The notes under the pieces are model-generated. The model was not told where the DNA came from, made no database searches, and saw nothing but the letters and a program-made list of their open reading frames with translations. 64,000 bases of DNA from Pezizomycotina sp. ARF18 (Eukaryota > Ascomycota). The stretch covers positions 1-64,000 of the forward strand of contig AZLU01000177.1 in assembly GCA_002224055.1 (NCBI GenBank). The letters are read 5' to 3'. Position numbers and translations under genes: made by a program. This document shows positions 1-12,320 of this stretch, piece after piece (positions within the stretch are counted from its first letter, which is position 1; every line of letters starts with the position of its first letter).

Positions 1-873
1 AGAACCCCTGAAAGAAACGGCCTTACCTTGCAATTTTCAGAAACTCAAACCGCAGATCGGTAAACTGGTTGAGATACTCCTTTGCGAATTCTTCTACCAG
101 GACAGAGCTTCGCTGTGCATTATAACCGCTCACTATAACTGCATACGACTTGTCCGGGAAATAGAAGCCGCCGTTCTCGGCTTGTGATGGCGGCCTCGAC
201 TTTCAGCAATCGCATTGCTAGCTTCATCGCTGTTCCCTGTATATTCCCAAGAAAACCTATCAGCGCAAGCTCAAACCCCGTTGTATACTTAGCGTCGCCG
301 ACGATGAGCATGTCTTGAGGCCATTGAGGTATTCCACGTAGTGTTCCCGCAGCCGATGACCACTTTCGCTCCATCCTCGCTGTCGTCCTTGCTCCTTAAT
401 AACCGACCCTGACTCATTAATCTGCTGAAGGTCCGGCACAATGCTACAGCAGCCGTCAATTGCAGGTCCTCGGAAACATCCTACATTCGTATTAGCGTTC
501 ATCCTCCGAAACCCACGTTTCCATTTTGAAATGCCTTACTTCTAGATACTCTAGTAGCTTCCCAATGCCTTTGTGGTGCTTCATGACTTCGATATCTCGT
601 CTTCAAGCTCGAGAATTTCAGCCTGCTTCTCGGCGAGCTCGTCTTCGGACTCCAAATCGCTTTCCTCGTCGGATTCGACCGGTTTAGCTATCGACTTCGA
701 TTTCGGCTTGGGAGCTGGTACGAGCGCGCCATTGGATCGTTCTTTCTTCGGCTTGTCGCCCGATTTTTTGGATTTCAGTTTTTTCTTCGATTTAAAACCA
801 TCCTTAGAATCGCCATCGTGTTTCGCTTCTTCGCCCTCCTTAGCAGGTCTGCTGATATTGTCTTTGACGGCAT
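1..873 (-). CDS. NOC4: Nucleolar complex protein 4 (Noc4/Utp19), 5' part; continues past the left edge
   Basis: Noc4 works with Nop14 in the nucleolus in 40S subunit maturation and export. Read on the minus strand from an ATG at 871-873 (MPSKTISAD...), the protein begins with a Lys/Ser/Glu-rich stretch (KSKKKLKSKKSGDKPKKERS), then a helix with LAEKQAEILELEDEI followed by KHHKGIGKLLEYLEV. Next come LQLTAAVALCRTFSRLMSQG, REHYVEYLNGL, MKLAMRLLKVEAAIT, ENGGFYFPDKSYAVIV and LVEEFAKEYLNQFTDLRFEF. This order and the 'MRLLK...FYFP...VEEF...DLRFEFL' pattern is what I know of the Noc4 family. The last codons before the edge are followed by a GTAAGG donor, so an intron starts near base 20. The C-terminal CBF/Mak21 domain would lie outside the window. 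At least four single-base frame changes are needed, near 840, 590, 500 and 180-330. Its promoter is shared with ATP4. Confidence 0.8.
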
Positions 874-1230
874 TGCGGGTTATCGTGAACTTTTGCTGTA
901 CCTACGATGGCGCAAAATGTAAAAATTTTGGACGGTTGAAAAATTTGCACGTGAGGAACTATCAGATTGAATGCCAAGCCCTTTTTTTTTTTTTACTTCT
1001 CGCTCGAAACTAACTGCTTTTGGGTTGACTGTGTATGAATGATTACGTAACCTTATATTGAATTTTCTACGCCCAATTGGATTCACCTCTTTTTTCCTTC
1101 TCCACTAAAATTAAAAATCCCACTTCCTTCAATTCAAGATCCGCCAAGACCTCGACATCATCGTCAATTGCCTCGGGAGTTAAACGAAACAATTCGACAC
1201 TCTCATTCTTAGCAAGTCAATAATCTCGCC
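874..1230. promoter_or_regulatory. Divergent intergenic region between NOC4 and ATP4
   Basis: About 360 bp separate the two divergent start codons, so both promoters must lie here. It contains a T run at 978-993 and mixed-composition sequence; I see no clear TATA box or named operator. Confidence 0.5.
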
Positions 1231-2194
1231 ATGGCGTTGAGATTATCGAAGAGCATCCTGGTAGGCATTGAACCCGCCCAATTGAAGCAATACCGGAATT
1301 GCTCCAAGCATGTGCTATGGAGGAACATGCAAAGCTAACAACTAACCATTGAACACCGTAAGGCGCCGCCCGCCTCCGCCCCACCGCCGCTCTCCTCTCT
1401 CAACACATGCCCGCCATCTCCTCGCAAGTCCGCGCCCGCTTCGAGTCCAACTACCCGCCCGCGGACCCTTTCCCCACCAGAAGAAAGCAAATCGATCCTT
1501 GACTCCCTCCCGGCAACTCCCTCGTCTCCAAGACGGCCATCCTCTCCGCGACCGCCGGCCTCTCCATCGCCGCCATCTCCAACGAGCTCTTCGTCGTCAA
1601 CGAGGAAGCGATCGTGGCGTTCTGCCTGCTGAGCATGTACGTCGCTGTAGCAAGTACGGCGGTCCCGGTATAAGGAGTGGGCGGATGCGCAGACGACCAA
1701 GATGAAGGAGATACTGTAACGCGCTAGGGAGGACCACACGGCCGCTGTAGAGAGGATTACGAACGTTGAGCAGATGAAGGACGTCGTGAGGTTACGAAGA
1801 ACTTGTTTGAGATTTCGAAGGTACGGAAGCTTATCTCTTCGGCAAGAATGTTTTTTATATTATGGTATATACAACTATGGATGGCAAAGGGAGGGATTTT
1901 TGAGGGGCCGGGTAAATTTGTGACGGTATGCTAACGAGCTTTCTATAGGAAACTGCTCAACTCGAAGCTAAGGCTTTCGAGCTGGAGCAGCGCACGGCGT
2001 TCGCGGCGGAGGCTAAGAACGTGCTGGAGAGCTGGGTCGCTACGAAGGGCAGGTCAAGCAGAGGCAGCAGAAGGAGCTGACGGACACCGTCATCGCGAAC
2101 GTTGGAAGGAGCTGAAGAACCCCAAGTTCTGCAACAGGTCCTAAACCAGAGCGTTTCCGAGATTGAGGCTGTTCTCTCTAAGAATAGACGTTGA
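1231..2194 (+). CDS. ATP4: Mitochondrial F1Fo ATP synthase subunit 4 (subunit b)
   Basis: Subunit b forms the peripheral stalk of mitochondrial ATP synthase, in the inner membrane. Exon 1 encodes MALRLSKSIL; an intron with two CTAAC elements runs about 1261-1362; exon 2 encodes the rest of a presequence (QHMPAISSQVRARFESNYPP), then the mature protein: ESKSILDSLPGNSLVSKTAI, LSIAAISNELFVVNEE, AIVAFCLLSMYVAVAKYGGP. Two short membrane-spanning segments fit the family. A second intron spans 1821-1948 (donor GTACGG, branch TGCTAAC, acceptor TATAG). Exon 3 encodes ETAQLEAKAFELEQRTAFAA and ends SVSEIEAVLSKNRR, stop at 2192-2194. Length and order match fungal subunit 4. At least six single-base indels break the frame, most as one missing base in a homopolymer, such as the C run before GNSL and the A run before KYGGP. 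Confidence 0.93.
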
Positions 2195-2531
2195 TGGGAG
2201 GGTTTCTTGTAATTACGATGCATAAATTAAAGAAGCCGGAGAGGGGACGGCTGAATGCGGCAGGAAGCTGTATCTTTTTCTTTCGGTTTATACATATATA
2301 AAACTGTTACACTAAATTTCCCTTTTTAACTTACTTTTGTCCATAGTGTATTCTCTTTTCTTTATTGCCATCAGTAAAATACTTATATCGAAAAGACAGA
2401 AGCTGGATTAACTTGACAAGCACAGGATGCGAAATACTGATGAATGGTATAAGATGCTATAATTAATTCAAACAGTAAGTACACATTTGTTTTCTTGCTC
2501 TGTTATTACAAGTGACTAGAAATCTATTTTG
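2195..2531. other. Convergent 3' intergenic region ATP4 / questin-oxidase-like gene
   Basis: About 340 bp of AT-rich sequence between two converging genes, presumably holding both 3' UTRs and polyadenylation signals. No other feature seen. Confidence 0.5.
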
Positions 2532-4140
2532 TTATATCCAACCTAGATCGTCCTCATCGCCGAAGCCGACGAAGCTCTTAAACTCATCTGCAAACTTGAC
2601 GGCGGCCTTCAGTAAAAGCCGTCCTTCTCACCGAATGTTTCCGCAAATTCCTTCATCGCTCGCAGAGCTACAGCATGACACCCATGTTAGCTTTCCATCT
2701 AACCATCAAATAAAAGGAATCTGGGGAGAAAAACAAACCTTTAACATAATGCGGATCCAGCCTGTGCTCTCCATTAACGCTCTTATCAACAACGTAATCC
2801 CAATCCTTACTCTTCTCCAGCTGATAATTCACAATAAGATCCTCCTTAATCAGCGGCCGCATCTGCGTCAAATAGCAAATCACAAACAGCGTCCAGTGCG
2901 CCCAATATCGGCCTAACGTGCTCCGCCGGTAAGTACGGCAGCAGTATCCTGACCGCGTGCGCCGTCGTAACCAAATGCACCAAAAAGAAATCGTACTGCG
3001 GATCATCCCTCTTCTGACCCGTAATAAACACCGAAATAGCCGTATCAGCTAGCTTTTCTAATACTCGCGCTTCGTCGCCTTCCTCGATTTTAGGGAGTAT
3101 ATGTGCGTTGCGATCTGCGGTTCTAGCTTGTCGAAGAGCTTGTCGCGGTTACCGGAGCCGGGTGATGTAAGGATGTCGTTGAAGTTTATGTCGTTGCGGA
3201 GGAGGTTTATTAGGTCGAGGGGTGATTTTGATGCTTTTGCGGGGACGTTGTGGTGGATTCGTTGTCCGGGTATTCGTGGAGGAAGTTGTACTCGCAGGAG
3301 CCTTGGGTTAGGGCTTCATTGCGAGTTCGCGGTTGTCGAGCTCTATTGCGTACTAGAAATCACGATTGTTAGCTAAATTGATCGGATGAAGAGATGGCGA
3401 AGGCGATCGGGGTGGAACTTACTCCTAGTGTATTAACGGATGCCCCACTGCAAATTGAGTACCATCAGCGATGCCATTCCCCTTCAGAATCATCACCAAA
3501 GTTCCGTGATTACTTACACCCGCCAATCAACCCATTAACCAACGGCTCGCTCCCCGAAAACAGGTACTCCGCCAACGTCGCCTTCCAATCGTAGCTAAAT
3601 CTACTAACAAGCTCATCCTCGAAAAAGTCCAAAAACGCCCTCTCGTACCGCTTATCACCCAAATGGCTCCTCCAGTCGTGTCTCGCAATCTCGTTCGGTG
3701 ACTCGGCCACGGTTCCAGCCCGCTCTTGCTCTCGGCGTCGTAGATGTCGTCTAGCTGCTTATCCGTTGATCCGAGGATTAAGCGGAGCCGAGTATGTGCG
3801 GCATGTGGTTGTGGAAGCGGAGCTCGTTGAAGAGGACACCGAAGTTGGCGTGATTGAGGCGGAGGAGGTGGATCAGGCGCCGGCCGCGCCGCTCGGGGTC
3901 GCTATGCGCTTCGTGGACTTTTACGGGCGGATGCCCACGCTGTTGTTGGGCGCGGAGAAGGAGGCGGAGGATAGGCTGGAACCCATTGCTAGTACAGGGC
4001 CTGTACTCTTGATGCGTTTCTGCTGCTGTGAGTATGTCGAGGTTTGCAGTTGAGGATGATTGACGGTGATATTAAGCTCGTGAAGTTTCAAATTGGCCCT
4101 TTGCTGCAGATTTTAAAGGATTGGAAGACGTGCGTCATTA
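2532..4140 (-). CDS. Questin-oxidase-like protein (DUF4243 family)
   Basis: The family includes the Aspergillus Baeyer-Villiger-type questin oxidase GedK, but most members are uncharacterised. On the minus strand, in order: LIHLLRLNHANFGVLFNELR then FHNHMPHILGSA (3780-3900), the family signature; YDAESKSGLEPW; HDWRSHLGDKRYERAFLDFF and EDELVSRFSYDWKATLAEYL followed by FSGSEPLVNGLIGG (3510-3710); then YDFFLVHLVTTAHAVRILLP (around 2990); TQMRPLIKEDLIVNYQLEKS; and a last exon ALRAMKEFAETFGEKDGFY ... DELDDLGWI-like end (DDLGWI), stop at 2532-2534. An intron of about 75 nt lies near 2740-2666, and at least one more near 3370-3510. The start is uncertain; 4139 is the furthest upstream ATG that fits. 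Several single-base shifts are needed. No anthraquinone pathway genes adjoin it, so the substrate cannot be inferred. Confidence 0.82.
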
Positions 4141-7100
4141 AAGATCTGGTGGTGGTGGGCCAGTAAGAAAAGAGTTCGGTTTTATTTGTGGGAACAAACA
4201 GAGAAAGACGGCGCCAACAGATTTCTCGGCTCGGCGGATGGACCGCGATGGGAAGGTGCCACACAACAAGCACGCGAGGATGAAACCAATCTTCGTGCCG
4301 CGGTATCACGACAGACTTCGGCGGCATTGTCACAATCGATTAACTACGAGAACATTTTGAATTATATTGAATTAGTTACTACGGAACTACATGTGTATTT
4401 GAGAAATGGCAAAAAAGAAATGTGAGTAATACAGGAATCATTATATCCTTATACGCTGGATTAGTAATTCTTTGTAATCGGTGACTGATATTTTTCTCTT
4501 TAAATATAGAAGTGCTGTTTAAACTAGTTGGAGCTAATACTATATGATTCTTCGACTTTGAAGTCGTAAATAGCTGATAACTTGCTCATATGATTTCTAG
4601 TTCGTTAAGTATTATTCTACTTAATTCATATCGCAGGTTTCCCGGTGTATTGGCTATTGATACGACCTGATAAAGGGGATTTGTGCATTCAAGAGCTCGA
4701 GATGTGTATAGTAGGGTTTGTGAAGCTCTAACTCCAAGCTACGCTTTAACGCAGTCCACCATGGATATATTATATATATGCTGAGATAAAAAACTCTTGA
4801 ATCGAGTTTTGTTAACAGTATCATCATTGGGGTTAATACCTGTGACAAGTGAGCACCACTAGAGTAAAATCCTGTGGACGTAATTGTGCCTTTGCCCTTC
4901 TACTTGTATACTATACGAGCAAAACGAACACTCCAGCTTTATAACTGTACAGCTTATGGAAAAAGGGAGTGATTTGCAGTTTCTAGTGTTGTTTGAGTGG
5001 AGATCGTTTGACTATTATTTGGCATGCATCGTTCAGAAAATCTCGTACTTTATCATCACAATAAAAGTACATCCGTTCTAGCATGGAAGATTCTTTTGAC
5101 GACGCGGCTTTGAAGTAGTTTTTTATGTCCTCCTGTTGTTGCAATTTGAGTAAATAATTTCTAGACCTTATAGAGACTTATAAGTTCCGAAAGACGCCAC
5201 GATGAGTCGAACGTCGTATTAATCTTTATAAATCGGACTCCAATTACGGATTATACCGCGAGAGTAGTATTCTATGGATCCTCAGTGATAATTGACAAAG
5301 TCCTCCTATCGTCTGAGGATTATATAGTGTCTGCTGTGGAATATTGTCTAAGGGCTATCCCAAGTTGCAATGACCTCTGATGAGGCCGGACGAGACCGCG
5401 TGCTTCCTCCTGTCGTGCTTCTTTAGCTTTATAACTATAGCCTCTAATCATCTGCTTCTGATATGACCCTAGCCTGAATAGTGTAGCCGAAAATAGGCCA
5501 GGGAATAAAGCTTTATCGCCTCGGTCTTGACTGGAATTTTCTGTCTTTATGTTTCCTCGGGTACTAAACTCTATTTATGCGCGTAATATATGTTTTACGA
5601 GCTTTCCTTCGCCGGCTGCAAGAAATATTTTCCGTGGATGCTTTAAAATTTATGGCAGATCTGATCGATATCGAATACTATGGATAGAATTGATCTCGAA
5701 CTATCGAACTCGGCTTCCTTTGATAGTAAGCAGTACGCTTTTATCCATTGGGAAACCAAAACCTGATTTTAGATAAGACTGTGCTCGTCTCCACAGAAAT
5801 TTCTTTCTTTTTTTTTTTTTTTTTTTTTTGTTTTAAAGTGTGGCTCGCTATATGTGGTTCACGTCCCCTCGACAGCCGTGCTGAACTTTGCTGTAATATC
5901 GCTGGTGATCGGAGGGCGTCGAAGTATAAGGACAGCCTCTACGGCTTTTCGGTCGAGCACACGAATTGCGTTTGTTTTCAGTGCACTATGATATATGAGA
6001 ATACGGGTATAGCTCAGCGCGCTAGAGTTTGCTCGGGAAGTAAAATATATTACATCTCCTAAGTCCGGAGTAATCTTAACATCACAAGATAAGCCGTTAT
6101 GCCGCTCTTCTGTTGCTTACTATTTAAATCTTATCACGGAAGTCTACATTGCGTTTGTGTGTACTAACATGCCATAAGTTTTTTACTTATGTTAGCCGCT
6201 TGCATCACGTTTAAATTATTCTCTCATGTATGATTGAGTTTTCTGTCTGTGTGCCAACATCACCACAGCGAGATTAGACATTATAAGGATTATCGATGGT
6301 ATATGTAGTTATATGACGTACGCCCACAATCCCTTTGCGGATCATGAAAGCATCTCCTTCACACGGCGGAGCGTCTGGTGTCCAGGTATAAAAGGCTCCT
6401 AGTCCTGAAGTAGGAACCTCCTTTTACCGTGTAATATACGACGCTTCAGCAGCCCTAGAGTGAGTGATAAATCTTCGAGCAAAACCACTTTGATATAGTG
6501 TCCGGAAATCTGAGCATGGGATATGGACTGTCCGTAATTGAAAAGTGACTTGCTTTGTACAAATTGATATAACTTGGAAAAGAATATGTCCAGGAGCCTT
6601 TTTTTGCAATAGTTATAAATTGTATTGATGGTCGTTTCTGCTGAGGATATAAGAATGAAATACTCGACGTTCCTATTGCTGTTATGAGAGGCTTCTAGAC
6701 GCTGGGATTCAAACTTCAACATTGTATCGCATCTCAAGTTCCTCGATAAAGCGGGATTGTTTTACGCGGAGCAAATTCAATCTATAAGCTCTGCGGTCCA
6801 CAATACGTGAAGTCTCACCTCTATTGTTCAATCCTTGAGTTCAGCGGAATATTCCCGGTGCACATCGAATTCTTTAGACGTAGAATGAGAGCTATTAGCG
6901 AGGCTTTCTCTCTCTATTTCGCTATCTAAGTTGCAGCCAGGCGTAGCGAGCGAAGTTCAGTGCATTATTTAGTCTAGAGTTTCTACCAAGTGTGTTGAGC
7001 TCTCCTGGCTCTCCCACACTATCTGCGGCTCCGAGCGCATTGTATTTAGTCCCGTCCGTAATTCCGAGATTGAAGATCTGTTTACAGCACGCGAAGCTAG

Positions 7101-9881
7101 TGCTTATACGATGCTATCAGAGGGGGGAATGGGTACTAGACCCTGTTGGGACGGGGTCGTGATCACTGCTTGCACCTCCTCTTAGTGGTACTCGATGGTA
7201 GGGCTCGTTTTAAAATTCGATTGCCGCTTGCGATCGTGAAGGGAATCCGGATTTCATGTTCGATCCGCGTTAAACCCACCATTAAACATAAATAACGCCT
7301 AGTATTTTCTGGAGGCTTCAATAAATAGTGGATAGTTTATGCAACTGGAGGTCTTCTAGCTCGTGATTGTATCGATCCTCTTCAGAGTAAGGCGCTGGTA
7401 ATCACAATATAGAAGTGCGCCTTTATGTCGAGCCCCATATAATGAAGATCTGTGAAGCTAACTTCGAAGTCGCATGACTGTAGAAAAGCGAGATAATAAT
7501 ATTTTGTTGCTGGAGCAACTGTAATCAATCTACAGCTAATTTATCGGCTGATCGGAGTGCTACTGCGTGTAATGTAGGCATTATGTCAAGGAGGACGTCA
7601 CTGCACTTAACGTCGGCTTCGATTCGACATTTACCTTTAGTTCTACTTTCGCCTTTGCTCCTTGCTGTTTCTCGATGCGCTAATAATTTACCTGAGTAGG
7701 TGCGGTTGATTTACTTGGTGCTTTTTGCATGCCGGGGAAGCAAGAATCTCGTAAGCCAACAATCTCCATGAGTCCGTTTTTCCTTTTGTTTTGCATTGCC
7801 TTTTCCGTTTGTCAATATCGTTGAAGTAGCTACTTTCCAATGGATATCCGTCGAGGGCAATACTCCGAACGATAAATAGTAACGTTCTGTAATAGCATGC
7901 GGGTCTCCTCAGCTGCCTCTCTGAGTTATAAGTAGCTCACCACGGCCACGAACTTCATTAGGCATATTAACAGCTTTAAATTTTATCGTGTAGCCTCCGG
8001 TGAGGTACTTGACACACGTTTCTCCGGTAGTCTAATCCCACATTCATTTTGTCTTAAAGATGTAATTGAGCGCGGTCTTAGGTGAGCGACATACGTATGC
8101 ATCCTCCACGGCAGTAACACTTCATTACCAGAAAATAGATATCAGATGTGGTAAGTACGATAATATAGTGGGGAAAGCCTATCGGCCTATCATAAGTTTC
8201 TGTTGGGGGCGTAAAGCGGCATAGGGCTTGACGCTCGAGAATTTTCTGGATCACAAATTATCAGCCGGACAGACGGGATCCGATTGTGGCACTTAAATGC
8301 TCTTGAGATTGAGATCGACTCATAGTCTGATAGTTACAAGTAAACTTCGTCAGCTTTTGTCTCCAGTGGTCTGGTATGAAATGGTCACTGGGAGTTTCCA
8401 TATCTTTTGAGTTCGTCGCTCTTCTATGGGGATTGCGTTGAAGGAAGGGGGCTCAAATATCAACCAGGGATGGGAGGCTTCTTTAATTCGTAATATTTCT
8501 TGCGCATGAATCCTTTGCGCGTGGTCGAACACCGCCTACTTTCCCGACACATACTAGCAGTAGCGAGACTCGACATTATGTGAAGCAGTGGGTTCATTCG
8601 CACTCTATATCCCGCTAGATGCTTTCTCGGCAGCTGCTACAAATTCTGCAAATAGAAAAGGAAGAAATTTCTAGACGCTATGATATGGCTCGGGTCACTG
8701 CTCGTTTTAATGTTGGTTTCAGCGGAGGGGTTTCGATTCCGCTAATTTGATCATCCTTAGCTAGTCACTCGTAGATCCTTGTATCTGCTAACAGACTCTC
8801 TAGGGTTTTCAATGAAGCATGTATGCAAATGTCTGGTTGATTAAAATAGTTCCCGTCAAATACGCCCTAGTTATGCGGGGGAAGTAAACCTCAGGCCATG
8901 TGAAAAGTCTAGTTACAGCTTCGATACCTATAGCTTGTTCTTTTCAAAATTGTCGACGGAGACGTGACCTGATACCTATAAAGACGGAGAAGGTGCTTCC
9001 GTATAGCATAAGAGTGACAACGCATGCTCTAGGTTATCTCCACGCGGCGATCGCGTAACCATATGCCTCTCCTCGGGGGTTGGGCAATGGATGCAATGCT
9101 TTTATGCGTTAATATCAACCGCTTGTCTCATTCTCGCATGTATAACTCTCCGCCGTGGATTCTCAACTCACACGTATCCTTCGCTAGCCTAAGGCTAGAT
9201 ATTTACTACCGCAGCTTGTATATTATATGACGATCTTCATCTTTGATTGAACTTTCGTGCTGATATCATGAGCCTTCGTTTGCTGCGAATATGAAAAGGT
9301 ACTTTTTCAATAAGACTGGATAGTGGTTGCTGAAATTAGATCTTTGTAGATCCCTTATTTTTTAGAAAGAGCGGTAGAGAAACTAAAATATTGTGCTTTT
9401 AAAAAATATGTGTCACAATAAACTGAGAGTCGAAGTACGTTCACAGCTGTTTCGAACGAATGCAGTGGTCTCGTAGAATCTTATCCTAAGTCGGCATACG
9501 GGTATGGAAACCGGGCAAATTTACAGCATATAAACGCAGACCGTGTCTTAGCGCTTTAGAGCATCCCGTATATGATTTTGATATTTTCTATAAATGCTTC
9601 TTTTATATTTATTTCTTGAATTTCTGTTTGTTTGTAATGTTATGAAATCATGATGGAAATGAAGAAATAAATTAACAGTATTGAAAAAAAGAAAAAAAAA
9701 GAAAAGAGCAACTTCTAGCGACTTCTTCACGATTCTTCCATAACATCACCGTCTTACCACCTCTTATGACCTCGGATTATATTGTTTCCAACAACCTCTT
9801 GTTCGAGATATAAGATGGACACAGCTAAAGACTTTTATTTATACCACTTCTCATGTCACCTGGATCACTCCCCTCGATAGT
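4141..9881. other. 5.7-kb stretch without recognisable genes
   Basis: No open frame here reads like a protein I know, and stops are frequent in all frames. It holds a long T run near 5808-5829 and otherwise complex, moderately AT-rich sequence with many CTA/TAG and CGAT words. CpA and TpG still occur at ordinary density by eye, so strong repeat-induced point mutation is not obvious. It may be old transposon remnants or simply intergenic. Confidence 0.5.
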
Positions 9882-10490
9882 TTGGGATGTCGGGTTATAA
9901 TTATCATCGATCATCACTGCAGCACCAAAAGACTACCGGCGACTTTGAGTTGGATGACCGGACCAACGGAAGCCGGCGCATTGCGAGAATTCGGCCGTGA
10001 TCCCTATCAAACCCTTTTCGGGACTACAAAGATCCCTGCGGTTCACCCCATGGAGTCGGTCGGATCCTTATCTTCTAAATTACCATTAGGCGTTCGCCGA
10101 TTTGCTTTACCGGTCTTCAATGATTCTGCTGAATCGCAAGAAGTCCTCAACAGAATCGTTGCGGCTTCAAGACGAGCTCTAATGGACCAATATCAAAGCG
10201 GATCATGGATATTTGGACGAAGAACCGAAGAAGCTATAATGGCGCGCCACGATGTGTGGCGTTGTGGTTTTAGCTCACGATCAATTGGTCAATTGCTTAG
10301 CGGGAAGCTAGGATTGAAAGCTCCCGACCGGCAAAGCAACTCCCGAAAGGCCCCGCTGCCTTCCGTCAGAGTGCCGGGATTCTCTCTAATAGAGTTTTGG
10401 CTGGGCCAGACTTCAAGGGCTTCCCTACGGAAATGGAATTGCCGGGCAGCATGGGCCCATTGGTGGGGAGTATATTTAAATACTCACTAG
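9882..10490 (+). CDS. Hypothetical protein, 202 codons, upstream of ACH1
   Basis: An uninterrupted 202-codon frame that ends about 170 bp before the ACH1 start. I do not recognise it. The middle contains a helical-looking stretch (SQEVLNRIVAASRRALMDQ) and a Trp/Arg-rich part (IFGRRTEEAIMARHDVWR). The last third overlaps what should be the ACH1 promoter. In a window where real genes are broken every few hundred bases, an intact frame of this length could be chance or a real small gene. No signal peptide or membrane segment is evident. Confidence 0.25.
   Translation: MGCRVIIIIDHHCSTKRLPATLSWMTGPTEAGALREFGRDPYQTLFGTTKIPAVHPMESVGSLSSKLPLGVRRFALPVFNDSAESQEVLNRIVAASRRALMDQYQSGSWIFGRRTEEAIMARHDVWRCGFSSRSIGQLLSGKLGLKAPDRQSNSRKAPLPSVRVPGFSLIEFWLGQTSRASLRKWNCRAAWAHWWGVYLNTH
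10468..10485 (+). promoter_or_regulatory. TATA-like near-palindrome upstream of ACH1
   Basis: The sequence GAGTATATTTAAATACTC is nearly palindromic and contains a TATA-box-like core about 180 bp before the ACH1 ATG. Position and composition fit a core promoter; this is inference only. Confidence 0.3.
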
Positions 10491-10660
10491 ATGCCCCCTC
10501 TCCCAAGGTTTTGATCTCGAGGTCCTCAATTTCCTTCAATTGCAATTCCTTCGAGTAAAGAAACCCTTCTCTTGAAGCTTCTCCCTAATTGAAGGTCTCT
10601 TATCTTCTTTCTACTGTCTGTAAATTTTCATTCATTAGTGTTGAAACGACAGAAGCAACT

Positions 10661-12320
10661 ATGGTGACGGCACCGATTTCGGCAGCCCTCAAATCGAGGA
10701 TACGACGGCCGTCGATGCTATCGAAGCTATGCCATCCTCAGGATATGCTTAAGCACTTCCCCAGTGGTGCGTATATTGGCTGGTCCGGCTTTACCGGTGT
10801 TGGGTATCCAAAGTAAGTTTTTCGGGAATGTAACTGCACTTCTATTTGAAGCTTAATTGATTCATGAGATAGAAAATGGCTAACATGGTTCCACCCAGAA
10901 AAATGCCACATTCTTAGCCGACCACGTCGAACAAAACGACTTACAAGGAAATTACGGTATACTTTATTCGTGGGTGCTTCTTCAGGTGCAGAAACCGAAA
11001 ACAGATGGGCGAATTTGGACATGATAGAGCGGAGAAGTCCGCACCAAGTCGGCAAAGCTATTTCGAAGGGTATCAACGAAGGGCGAATAAAATTCTTCGA
11101 CAAACATCTTTCCATGTTCCCTGTAGATCTAGTTTATGGATTTTACACGAAGGATCGACCGAGTAATAAACTTGACGTCGTTGTGGTGGAAGCTACGGAT
11201 ATCAAAGAGGATGGAAGTATCGTACCCGGAGCATCCGTGGGAGCGACGCCGGAGCTTATACAAATAGCGATAAGGTTACATCGAAGTAAATACGGCACTA
11301 CCGAGCTTCGAGGGTCTCCACGATATCACAATGACAGACTTACCGCCGCGCCGGAAGCCGTACCTGATCATGTCCGTCGAAGACCGCATCGGAACGACAT
11401 CCATCCCCGTCGACCCTGAGAAAGTCGTAGGTATATTAGAATCTGACTACCAAGACCAAACGTCACCGAACACGCCCGCGGATGACCGCTCGGAAAAGAT
11501 CGCGGGACATTTAATAGAATTCCTCGAGCACGAAGTAAAACACGGCCGGCTACCGCAATCCCTCCTCCCCATCCAATCAGGCGTCGGTAACATCGCGAAC
11601 GCCGTCATCGGCGGCCTGAAGGACTCCAAATTCTACAACCTGAAAGTATGGACGGAAGTAATCCAAGACACATTCCTTGACCTCTTCGACTCCGGCCACC
11701 TCGATTTCGCAACTGCGACCTCCGTCAAATTCTCCCCTGAGGGTTTCAAGCGCTTCTACGCAAATTGGGATAGCTACCGCGACCGCCTCCTTCTCCGATC
11801 CCAACAGGTCTCTAATTCCCCGAAATCATCAGACGATAGGTGTCATCGGTATGAACACGCCCGTCGAAGTCGACCTCTACGCACACGCGAACAGCACCTG
11901 CGTGATGGGCTCACGCATGCTAAACGGCCTCGGAGGTTCCGCCGACTTCCTCCGCTCGTCAAAGTACAGTATAATGCACACCCCTTCTACGCGACCCTCG
12001 AAGACGGACCCGCACGGCGTAAGCTGTATTGTACCGATGTGCACGCACGTGGACAGACGGAGCACGACCTCGATGTTATAGTCACTGAAAATGGACTCGC
12101 GGATGTACGCGGATTAAGCCCCCGGGAGAGGTCGCGGGTTATATTGGAGAAGTGCGCGCACGACCTGTATAAGCCGATACTGAGGGAGTACTTGGATAAA
12201 GCGGAGTTCGAGTGTTTGAGGAAGGGGATGGGACACGAGCCGCATTTATTGTGGCAGGCGTTTGATATGCATAAGGCGTTGCAGGAGGAAGGGAGCATGT
12301 TGAAAGTGAAGCCGTGGTAG
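10661..12320 (+). CDS. ACH1: Acetyl-CoA hydrolase / CoA transferase
   Basis: Ach1 is a mitochondrial class I CoA transferase that moves CoA from succinyl-CoA to acetate and has acetyl-CoA hydrolase activity; it helps growth on acetate and C3 units. Start ATG at 10661 ([20 protein letters not shown]), then [16 protein letters not shown], intron 10813-10898 (GTAAGT donor, CCCAG acceptor), [132 protein letters not shown] and [20 protein letters not shown]. It ends [20 protein letters not shown] and GSMLKVKPW. 'GVGNIANAV' contains the region of the catalytic Glu-bearing motif of this class. Size (about 525 aa) is right. At least six frame changes occur, including near 10905, 10950, 11275, 11830 and 12045. 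Confidence 0.95.

Noticed and set aside
573-1013. Ser/Phe-rich plus-strand frame of 146 codons
   Set aside because: It is the antisense shadow of the Lys/Glu/Ser-rich N-terminus of NOC4.
2532-4140. Questin-oxidase-like gene as sign of a secondary-metabolite cluster
   Set aside because: Neighbours are housekeeping genes (ATP4, NOC4) and no polyketide synthase or tailoring enzymes are present.
10661-12320. Programmed frameshifting as explanation of the split ACH1 frames
   Set aside because: Shifts are many, in both directions, at different sequences, and occur in all genes alike.
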